A DNA stretch of 5,675 nt. Origin: an uncultured Dorea sp. (GTDB lineage: Bacteria > Bacillota > Clostridia > Lachnospirales > Lachnospiraceae). The DNA is taken from NCBI GenBank assembly GCA_948844705.1, contig CAQNVT010000160.1, positions 1 through 5,675 of the forward strand, read 5' to 3'. Below the pieces are notes generated by a model that worked only from the letters and a program-made list of their open reading frames with translations, was not told the origin of the DNA and searched no databases. Within the stretch, counting starts at the first letter, position 1. Every line of letters begins with the position of its first letter. The position numbers were made by a program, and so were the translations under genes. Positions 1 through 5,058 of the stretch are shown one piece after another.

Positions 1-1
1 A

Positions 2-2215
2 AAGAGTTATGATATTATATATACAACATTCGGGGATATTTCCCTTTGTTTACAGAATAACGGGGTGTACCGCCGGATCATTATGGCAGGCAAGGGCTTT
101 ACGGATTCGGACGAGCAGGCTCCTCTTTATCTTCATACGACAGAGGAAATGCTTTCAGAGTTCGAGTATCTGGGCTCTGCCAAGGCAAAGGAGATCGTCA
201 TAGACAACCCGAATAAGATTGCGGATATGATCGAAAAGATCTCGCCGGTGCGTCCGGATAAGTGTCCGCCGGTCATTCCGGATTCGGATAAAATGTTAAA
301 AGAGATCTGTTATAACAAAGCGCATGACATGTACGGAGAAAATCTTCCGGAGGTCGTAACAGAACGCCTGGAGAGGGAGCTTAATTCTATTATTTCCAAC
401 GGCTTTGCGGTTATGTACATCATCGCCCAGAAGCTTGTGTGGAAATCCAATGAGGACGGGTATCTTGTCGGCTCCAGAGGTTCCGTAGGGTCCTCCTTTG
501 TGGCGACCATGGCGGGGATCACGGAGGTAAATCCGCTGAGCCCCCATTATTACTGCAGAAAATGTCATTACAGTGATTTTGATTCCGAGGAGGTAAGGGC
601 ATTCGCCGGAGGCTGCGGGTGGGATATGCCGGACAAGCTGTGTCCTGTCTGCGGTGAGCCTCTTGTAAAGGACGGATTTGACATTCCTTTTGAGACATTT
701 CTTGGATTTAAGGGAAATAAGGAGCCGGATATCGATCTTAATTTTTCCGGAGATTATCAGAGCAATGCCCATAAGTATACCGAGGTGATTTTCGGACAGG
801 GACAGACCTTCCGTGCAGGAACCATCGGAACACTTGCGGATAAGACGGCGTTCGGTTATGTGAAAAATTACTTCGAAGAGCGGGGAAGCAGAAAGAGGAA
901 ATGTGAGATCGACCGTATCGTGCAGGGCTGTACCGGCATAAGAAGAAGCACCGGGCAGCATCCGGGCGGAATCATTGTACTGCCTCACGGGGAGGATATC
1001 AATTCCTTCACGCCGGTGCAGCATCCGGCAAATGATATGAATACGGATATCATTACCACACATTTTGATTATCATTCTATCGACCACAACCTGCTGAAGC
1101 TTGACATTCTCGGTCATGATGATCCGACCATGATAAGATCTCTGGAAGCCTATATCAGCTCTCCGGCGATGGAGAATGAATATAATGAGACAGATAATCC
1201 GTTCATAGCCACGAAAATTCCGCTGGATGACAAAGGGGTGATTTCGCTGTTTCACGATACCTCCGCCCTTGGGATTACGCCTGATGATATCGGCGGCTGT
1301 CCGGTAGGCTGCCTGGGGATTCCTGAGTTCGGCACGGATTTTGTCATTCAGATGGTGGTGGACACAAAGCCCCAGAACCTGTCGGATCTTATACGGATAT
1401 CCGGGCTGTCCCACGGAACCGATGTGTGGCTTAATAATGCACAGGAGCTTATAAAGAGCGGGAAGGCAACAATTTCCACCGCGATCTGCACACGTGACGA
1501 TATTATGACATATCTTATTAATAAGGGAATGGACAGTGAGGAATCCTTCACGATCATGGAGCGTGTCAGGAAGGGTACAGTGGCAAAGGGAAAATGCAAG
1601 GAATGGCCGCAGTTTAAGGAGGACATGAGGGCAAATAACGTGCCGGACTGGTACATCTGGTCCTGTGAAAAGATCAAATACATGTTCCCGAAGGCCCATG
1701 CGGCGGCATACGTTATGATGGCATATCGGATCGCATATTGTAAGATCAATTACCCCCTTGCCTATTATGCCTCCTATTTCGGAATCCGTGCGGATGCATT
1801 TTCTTACGAGATCATGTGCCAGGGAAGAGAAAGGCTGCAGCGCTATATCGAAGATTACAACAGACGTTCCGACTCCTTAAGCAAAAAAGAGCAGGATACC
1901 ATGAAGGATATGCGGATCGTACAGGAAATGTACGCGAGAGGCTTTGAATTCCTTCCTATCGATATTTATAAAGCAAAGGCAACGAAGTTCCTGATCATAG
2001 ACGGAAAGCTTATGCCGCCCTTTTCCAGTATTGACGGAATGGGGGAGAAGGCGGCTGAGGCGGTGGAAGAGGCGTCAAAGAACGGACCGTACCTGTCAAA
2101 GGATGATTTCAGGCAGAGGACAAAAGCGAGCCAGACCGTAATTGATTATATGGGTGAGCTGGGGCTCCTGGGAGATCTGCCGGAGTCCAATCAGTTATCG
2201 CTGTTTGATTTGTAG
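2..2215 (+). CDS. polC: DNA polymerase III alpha subunit, PolC type (C-terminal part, 5' truncated by window edge)
   Basis: This is the replicative DNA polymerase of low-GC Gram-positives, which extends DNA at the replication fork with the sliding clamp. The frame is open from base 2 to a TAG at 2213-2215 (737 residues), about half of a usual ~1450-residue PolC, so the N-terminal OB, exonuclease and most PHP regions lie outside. Counting from the GTG at 65 as residue 1, the tail of the PHP region comes first, then GSRGSVGSS (136-144). A four-cysteine zinc site follows (C164, C167, C193, C196). The catalytic palm aspartates are in PDIDLNF (D222, D224) and LKLDILGHD (D347). RSTGQHPGG surrounds H299, a helix-hairpin-helix-like SIDGMGEKA lies near 655, and the C-terminal tail NQLSLFDL resembles a clamp-binding motif. 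The GTG at 65 is not a real start: it has no ribosome binding site and PolC homology begins there in mid-domain. Residues before it match PolC poorly. Catalytic residues are intact. Confidence 0.96.
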   Translation, partial: KSYDIIYTTFGDISLCLQNNGVYRRIIMAGKGFTDSDEQAPLYLHTTEEMLSEFEYLGSAKAKEIVIDNPNKIADMIEKISPVRPDKCPPVIPDSDKMLKEICYNKAHDMYGENLPEVVTERLERELNSIISNGFAVMYIIAQKLVWKSNEDGYLVGSRGSVGSSFVATMAGITEVNPLSPHYYCRKCHYSDFDSEEVRAFAGGCGWDMPDKLCPVCGEPLVKDGFDIPFETFLGFKGNKEPDIDLNFSGDYQSNAHKYTEVIFGQGQTFRAGTIGTLADKTAFGYVKNYFEERGSRKRKCEIDRIVQGCTGIRRSTGQHPGGIIVLPHGEDINSFTPVQHPANDMNTDIITTHFDYHSIDHNLLKLDILGHDDPTMIRSLEAYISSPAMENEYNETDNPFIATKIPLDDKGVISLFHDTSALGITPDDIGGCPVGCLGIPEFGTDFVIQMVVDTKPQNLSDLIRISGLSHGTDVWLNNAQELIKSGKATISTAICTRDDIMTYLINKGMDSEESFTIMERVRKGTVAKGKCKEWPQFKEDMRANNVPDWYIWSCEKIKYMFPKAHAAAYVMMAYRIAYCKINYPLAYYASYFGIRADAFSYEIMCQGRERLQRYIEDYNRRSDSLSKKEQDTMKDMRIVQEMYARGFEFLPIDIYKAKATKFLIIDGKLMPPFSSIDGMGEKAAEAVEEASKNGPYLSKDDFRQRTKASQTVIDYMGELGLLGDLPESNQLSLFDL

Positions 2216-2266
2216 GAGGGGGAGGCGGCTCACCGCGGAAGCGCGGCTCCCTCCGTCCGGTTTTTT
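2215..2266 (+). terminator. Possible intrinsic terminator after polC
   Basis: Directly at the polC stop, GGAGGG (2215-2220) can pair with CCCTCC (2249-2254), enclosing a perfect CCGCG-gaag-CGCGG hairpin (2233-2246). A run of six T follows at 2261-2266. The T run begins six bases after the outer stem, further than ideal, and the hairpin sequence also belongs to the left arm of the large inverted repeat. Termination could therefore be an accidental or co-opted property of the repeat. Confidence 0.4.
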
Positions 2267-2321
2267 GCAGCGGGGCCTCCGGTGGGAAACTGTGGTGCAG
2301 ACGCATCGAGTAGGGCACGGC

Positions 2322-2492
2322 CCGCTGACAAAATTATCTCTGTGCAGACGGGGCAGCACTGCGGTGAACTAACTGTCAACTGCGGCTAAGACGTTCGGGA
2401 GAACCCTCACGCCTAAACCTTCGTAGACAGTGGATTTCACCTCCGTTAAAAGCGCCCCTTGATTGTCTGCACAGAGATAATTTTGTCAGCGG
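2322..2492. repeat. Perfect 28-bp inverted repeat at the neck of hairpin unit 1
   Basis: Bases 2322-2349 and 2465-2492 are exact reverse complements, 115 bases apart. The arm is moderately AT-rich (it contains ACAAAATTATCTCTG), unlike the GC-rich outer arms. One side abuts the GGGGC/GCCCC stem of the tip module directly, and the other has a six-base bulge. Perfect conservation here, against diverged outer arms, suggests recent copying or correction, or selection on pairing. Confidence 0.9.
2345..2465 (-). repeat. Tip module copy 1: candidate structured RNA/DNA hairpin
   Basis: This ~121-base module is about 84% identical (roughly 102 of 121 positions, one gap) to 2677-2796 in the opposite orientation. 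Within it, 2382-2420 is a perfect 39-bp inverted match to 2721-2759. Read on either strand it makes nested stems: 2350-2354 with 2454-2458 (GGGGC/GCCCC), 2363-2368 with 2436-2441 (GGTGAA/TTCACC), 2372-2377 with 2426-2431 (ACTGTC/GACAGT), and a terminal hairpin inside 2384-2419. The minus strand is favoured if it acts as RNA. On that strand the terminal hairpin has G-T wobbles and tandem G-A juxtapositions, which become A-C and T-C mismatches on the plus strand. I recognise no known RNA family. The function is unknown. Confidence 0.7.
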
Positions 2493-2586
2493 ACCACACC
2501 CTGCTCGGTGTGCCTGCACTGGAGAGTTTTGCCGGCCCCATTGCGAAAACCGAACAAAGGGAGCCGCACTTCCGCGGTGAGCCGCC

Positions 2587-2644
2587 GGCTATGGCCATAC
2601 GAACCGGAGGCTTCCTGACATTTTTTTAATTTAGCCGATGAGCA
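2587..2644. other. Spacer between the two hairpin units
   Basis: Fifty-eight bases separate the hairpin units. They contain a short palindrome ATGGCCAT (2591-2598) and a run of seven T (2621-2627) after the weak GGAGGCTTCC. The T run has no good stem directly before it, so it is not called a terminator. GGCTATG at 2587-2593 can also pair with CATAGCC at 2816-2822, an alternative base for the second hairpin. Confidence 0.5.
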
Positions 2645-2824
2645 GCAGCTATGGGGCGGTCTGTCTTCCATGAAAACAATCAGGGGCGCTTTTTATGGAG
2701 GCGAGATCCACGGGTTACGGAGGTTTAGGCGTGAGGGTTCTCCCGAACGTCTTAGCCGCCGTTAGCCGTTAGCTCACCGGAATATTGCCCCGTTTGAATG
2801 GAAGACAGACCGCCTCATAGCCGC
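2645..2824. repeat. Inverted repeat (hairpin unit 2) upstream of the EamA transporter
   Basis: The arms 2645-2671 and 2798-2824 are reverse complements at 25 of 27 positions, with both differences transitions. The inner 17 bp (2655-2671 against 2798-2814) are perfect. These arms are unrelated in sequence to those of unit 1, yet they enclose an inverted copy of the same tip module. The right arm runs into the leader of the EamA gene. Both arms happen to encode the same short peptide MEDRPPHS outward from an ATG (minus strand from 2671, plus strand from 2798). That explains two spurious reading frames, including a false N-terminal extension of the transporter. Confidence 0.85.
2677..2796 (+). 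repeat. Tip module copy 2: candidate structured RNA/DNA hairpin
   Basis: This is the second copy of the ~120-base module, inverted relative to the first. Nested stems are 2683-2687 with 2787-2791 (GGGGC/GCCCC), 2700-2705 with 2773-2778, and 2710-2715 with 2764-2769. The terminal hairpin pairs GGTTTAGGCGT (2722-2732) with ACGTCTTAGCC (2747-2757). It then has GA/GA, GGG (2735-2737), loop TTCT and CCC (2742-2744). Against copy 1, three base pairs change on both sides and stay paired, one pair becomes C-A and one becomes G-G. On the plus strand the terminal hairpin holds two G-T wobbles, so the plus strand is the likelier RNA strand. That would place it in the leader of the downstream transporter gene. 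Regulation of that gene is possible but not shown. Confidence 0.7.
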
Positions 2825-2861
2825 GTCCTTTCGTTTCCTACCCCAAATAAAACAAAAAAAT

Positions 2862-2866
2862 GGAGG
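2862..2866 (+). promoter_or_regulatory. Ribosome binding site fixing the EamA start
   Basis: GGAGG lies nine bases before the ATG at 2876. The earlier in-frame ATG at 2798 has no such site and lies in a repeat arm, so 2876 is the start. Confidence 0.85.
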
Positions 2867-2875
2867 TCTTTATCC

Positions 2876-3742
2876 ATGAAGAAAAAATATATGGGAATCG
2901 TATACATCGTCATATCCGCTTTTTGTTTTGCACTTATGAACATGTTTGTGCGTCTGTCGGGCGATCTTCCTTCAGTGCAGAAGAGCTTCTTCCGGAATTT
3001 TGTGGCGGCGATTTTTGCATTCGTTCTGCTCGTGAAGGACGGAGGCTCCTTCCGGTGTAAGAGAGAAAACCTCCGGTATCTTCTCATGCGGGCAATATTC
3101 GGTACGGTAGGGATTTTATGCAATTTTTATGCAGTGGATCACCTGGTGCTGTCGGATGCGTCCATGCTGAATAAAATGTCCCCGTTTTTTGCCGTATTTT
3201 TCAGCTTCCTGATTCTGAAGGAGAAGGTGACAGTCCCGCAGGCGTTCATTGTGGCAGGCGCATTTCTGGGAAGCATGTTTGTGGTGAAGCCGACCTTTTC
3301 CAATATGGATCTGATTCCGTCGCTTCTCGGACTTCTAGGAGGAATCTGTGCGGGAGCGGCCTATACGATGGTGAGAAAGCTTGGTATGATGGGAGAAAAG
3401 GGCGCGTATATCGTATTTTTCTTTTCGGCATTTTCCTGTCTTGTAACACTGCCATGGCTGATTTTCGACTATTGCCCGATGACAGGGTCCCAGCTCGTAA
3501 TTCTTCTTCTTGCCGGACTTTCCGCCGCGGGAGGACAGTTTTCCATCACGGCGGCTTATTGCTATGCGCCTGCAAAGGAAATATCCGTGTACGATTATTC
3601 ACAGATCATTTTTTCGGCAGGACTTGGCTTTTTCGTGTTCGGACAGATACCGGATTTCTTAAGCTGGCTCGGGTATGGAATCATCTGTACCATGGCGGTA
3701 GTAATGTTTGTCTATAATAACAGAGGCCATGTGCATGGATAA
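2876..3742 (+). CDS. EamA/DMT-superfamily membrane transporter
   Basis: This 288-residue integral membrane protein belongs to the drug/metabolite transporter superfamily (RhaT/EamA type), whose members usually export or exchange small metabolites across the cytoplasmic membrane. About ten hydrophobic segments are visible, near residues 5-27, 36-54, 68-88, 96-114, 121-138, 148-166, 175-197, 207-225, 237-257 and 260-281. They form two five-helix EamA repeats. The first repeat ends with the typical ILKEKVTVPQ turn and the GSMFVVKP helix end. The length is normal for the family. The start at 2876 (MKKKYMG) has GGAGG nine bases upstream; an extension to 2798 would add 26 non-hydrophobic residues from the inverted repeat. 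The substrate cannot be told from sequence. It stands alone after the repeat region, 105 bases before the next gene, and ends in TAA at 3740-3742. No convincing promoter was found; the leader would include hairpin unit 2 if transcription starts before it. Confidence 0.92.
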   Translation: MKKKYMGIVYIVISAFCFALMNMFVRLSGDLPSVQKSFFRNFVAAIFAFVLLVKDGGSFRCKRENLRYLLMRAIFGTVGILCNFYAVDHLVLSDASMLNKMSPFFAVFFSFLILKEKVTVPQAFIVAGAFLGSMFVVKPTFSNMDLIPSLLGLLGGICAGAAYTMVRKLGMMGEKGAYIVFFFSAFSCLVTLPWLIFDYCPMTGSQLVILLLAGLSAAGGQFSITAAYCYAPAKEISVYDYSQIIFSAGLGFFVFGQIPDFLSWLGYGIICTMAVVMFVYNNRGHVHG

Positions 3743-3766
3743 AGAATTTTGCTGACACCGGTAAAA

Positions 3767-3790
3767 TGTATGTCTTAAACATGACATACA
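3767..3790. promoter_or_regulatory. Palindrome in the EamA/GyrI-like intergenic region
   Basis: TGTATGTC (3767-3774) and GACATACA (3783-3790) are perfect 8-bp inverted arms separated by eight bases. There is no T run after the right arm, so it is a poor intrinsic terminator. It could be an operator for a dimeric regulator acting on the gene starting at 3848. The role is inferred from position only. Confidence 0.45.
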
Positions 3791-3813
3791 GCTGTCGTGT
3801 TTATCATGCTATT

Positions 3814-3828
3814 ATGCTCTTAGAGCAT
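3814..3828. promoter_or_regulatory. Short palindrome just upstream of the ribosome binding site
   Basis: ATGCTCT and AGAGCAT flank a single T, making a 15-base palindrome that ends six bases before AAGGAGG. TATTAT at 3810-3815 resembles a -10 box overlapping it, but no good -35 box lies at 16-18 bases. In RNA it could form a small hairpin (ATGCTC-tta-GAGCAT) followed by TTTT, at most a weak terminator or attenuator. Confidence 0.35.
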
Positions 3829-3834
3829 TTTAAG

Positions 3835-3841
3835 AAGGAGG
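3835..3841 (+). promoter_or_regulatory. Strong ribosome binding site of the GyrI-like gene
   Basis: AAGGAGG lies six bases before the ATG at 3848, a near-ideal Firmicute site. It fixes the start and predicts strong translation of the pair of genes that follows. Confidence 0.9.
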
Positions 3842-3847
3842 CACATA

Positions 3848-4492
3848 ATGGAAAAATTGGATTATAAAAAGGAATACAAGGAATTATATCTGCCGAAAAA
3901 GAAACCGCATATTATTGAGGTGCCGGAGATGACATTTATACAGGTGGAAGGAAGCGGCGATCCCAATACATCGGAAAGCTACCAGAGAGCGATCGAGATT
4001 TTATACGGCCTATCCTTTACCATCAAGATGAGCAAAATGAGCGGCAGGCAGCCGGAAGGATATTTTGAGTATGTGGTTCCGCCGCTTGAAGGACTCTGGT
4101 GGACAAAGGACGGGCTCTTTGACGGGATCAATGTGACGGACAAGAATCTGTTTTTATGGATTTCAATGATCCGTCAGCCGGAATTCGTGACGGAAGAGGT
4201 ATTTGCATGGGCGAAAGCGGAGCTGGGAAAGAAAAAGCCGGAGCTTGATTTTTCCGGCACGAAGCTCGTGTCCTATGAGGAAGGCCTGTGCTGTCAGGTT
4301 ATGCATGCAGGGCCGTATGATAAAGAACCGGAGACGATTAAGGGAATGGAAGCTTATATAAAGGAAGCCGGATATATCACGGATATTTCGGATAACAGAA
4401 GACATCATGAGATATATCTTAGCGATCCAAGGCGGACAAAGCCGGAGAATTTAAAGACAGTGATCCGTCATCCGGTGAGGAAGGCAAAATGA
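3848..4492 (+). CDS. GyrI-like small-molecule-binding domain protein (COG4832-type)
   Basis: This 214-residue soluble protein has the GyrI-like/SOUL-related effector-binding fold, with no DNA-binding domain and no signal peptide. Recognisable family signatures are FEYVVPPLEGLWW (73-85), the segment CCQVMHAGPYDKEPETI in the second half, and HHEIYLSDPRRT (186-197) followed by the ending LKTVIRHPV. The length is normal for the stand-alone family. From memory of the literature, related proteins including Listeria Lin2189 hydrolyse cyclopropanoid DNA-alkylating toxins, with aromatic residues and a glutamate important. W84/W85 and E188 are reasonable candidates here, but this assignment is inference. 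A general ligand-binding or sensor role is the alternative. It starts with AAGGAGG six bases upstream. Its TGA stop (4490-4492) overlaps the ATG of the next gene at 4489, so the two are probably translationally coupled. The two palindromes upstream may regulate both. Confidence 0.85.
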   Translation: MEKLDYKKEYKELYLPKKKPHIIEVPEMTFIQVEGSGDPNTSESYQRAIEILYGLSFTIKMSKMSGRQPEGYFEYVVPPLEGLWWTKDGLFDGINVTDKNLFLWISMIRQPEFVTEEVFAWAKAELGKKKPELDFSGTKLVSYEEGLCCQVMHAGPYDKEPETIKGMEAYIKEAGYITDISDNRRHHEIYLSDPRRTKPENLKTVIRHPVRKAK

Positions 4493-5055
4493 GACAATCA
4501 CAGATTACGTACTGGTGTCACGAGATCATCCGTTCCCAGGTGCCGGAGGGCGGGATTTACGTTGATGCAACAATGGGAAATGGAAACGATACGTTATTTT
4601 TCTGTAAAATGGCAGGAGAGAGCGGAAGGGTATACGCTTTTGACATTCAGCAGAAGGCTATTGAAAATACAGAGAAATTACTGAAGCATCATCAGCTCTC
4701 AGGGCGTGCGGAGCTGATCTTAAAGAGTCATGAGTATATGGATGAATATGTCGGGGAAAACAGCGCTGATGCAGTATGCTTTAATTTCGGCTACTTGCCG
4801 GGCGGTGACCATAGTATTTCAACCACCGCCGAAGCAAGTAAAAAAGCCGTAGGGAAAGCCCTGAAAATTCTTAAACCCGGCGCCATGCTGAGTCTGTGTA
4901 TCTACAGCGGCGGCGATACCGGATTTGAAGAAAAGGAAGCGCTGCTTGCATATTTAAAGGAGCTTTCCCCAAGAGATTATACGGTGATTCTAAACCAATA
5001 TTATAACCGGGGTAATCATCCCCCGATGCCGGTATTTGTTTTTAAGAACCTGTAA
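4489..5055 (+). CDS. mnmM: MnmM (YtqB-like) SAM-dependent tRNA U34 methyltransferase
   Basis: This 188-residue class I methyltransferase is of the family formerly annotated as rRNA methylase YtqB (PF06962). Family members, renamed MnmM, methylate nm5(s2)U to mnm5(s2)U at wobble position 34 of certain tRNAs in Gram-positives. The SAM-binding motif I is VDATMGNGNDT (25-35), with an acidic residue after the second strand in FDIQQ (D52). The family-specific NFGYLPGGDHSISTT motif begins at N99, and the C-terminus carries NRGNHPPMPVFVFKNL. Length is normal and it looks complete. The start codon at 4489 overlaps the upstream stop as ATGA, which argues for coupled translation with the GyrI-like gene. 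No independent promoter or strong ribosome binding site was seen. It converges on peptidase T with three bases between stops and no terminator after it. A weak CGGGG/CCCCG hairpin (5008-5025) sits inside the coding end. Confidence 0.88.
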   Translation: MRQSQITYWCHEIIRSQVPEGGIYVDATMGNGNDTLFFCKMAGESGRVYAFDIQQKAIENTEKLLKHHQLSGRAELILKSHEYMDEYVGENSADAVCFNFGYLPGGDHSISTTAEASKKAVGKALKILKPGAMLSLCIYSGGDTGFEEKEALLAYLKELSPRDYTVILNQYYNRGNHPPMPVFVFKNL

Positions 5056-5058
5056 GAT

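Larger units (their letters stand above)
2224..2586. repeat. Large imperfect inverted repeat (hairpin unit 1) downstream of polC
   Basis: The stretch is one long stem-loop about 360 bases in length. Its arms are 2224-2349 and 2465-2586. The outer ends, 2224-2252 against 2558-2586, match at 28 of 29 positions. The inner ends, 2322-2349 against 2465-2492, match perfectly over 28 bp. Between these the arms are diverged but alignable, and many differences are transitions that keep a G-T wobble on one strand. The loop (2350-2464) is the shared tip module described separately and is itself base-paired. The unit begins eight bases after the polC stop. No transposase gene or clear target-site duplication is seen at its ends, so a MITE-like or REP/BIME-like extragenic element is an inference. 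Short reading frames across both arms share RRLTAE-RLP peptides only because the arms are inverted copies. Confidence 0.85.

Noticed and set aside
1..64. 3' end of a group II intron or an intein interrupting polC
   Set aside because: No domain V-like hairpin is visible, and there is no intein C-terminal HN followed by C, S or T at the junction. The cause of the break remains open.
65..67. GTG at 65 as the start of a complete polymerase gene
   Set aside because: No ribosome binding site is present, the frame is open to the left edge, and the protein begins in mid-domain compared with PolC.
296..1699. 467-codon open frame on the minus strand inside polC
   Set aside because: It lies wholly antisense to a conserved polC coding region, and its translation shows no recognisable domain. 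It is a shadow of the polC codon pattern.
2109..2372. Short open frames on both strands over the polC end and the first repeat arm
   Set aside because: Their peptides come from the inverted-repeat arms (shared RRLTAE-RLP stretch) and lack ribosome binding sites; they are not genes.
2224..2586. Insertion sequence with its own transposase
   Set aside because: No open frame here resembles a transposase, and no flanking target duplication was found. At most it is a non-autonomous element.
2486..2671. 61-codon minus-strand frame starting MEDRPPHS
   Set aside because: It spans the repeat arms of two hairpin units. Its start peptide is repeated at 2798 only because the arms are inverted copies.
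2798..2875. N-terminal extension of the EamA transporter to the ATG at 2798
   Set aside because: The added 26 residues are encoded by a repeat arm, are not hydrophobic and have no ribosome binding site. The ATG at 2876 has GGAGG nine bases upstream.
2216..2875. CRISPR array or tandem direct repeats
   Set aside because: The repeats are inverted, of unequal length and only paired. There is no regular repeat-spacer spacing and no cas gene.
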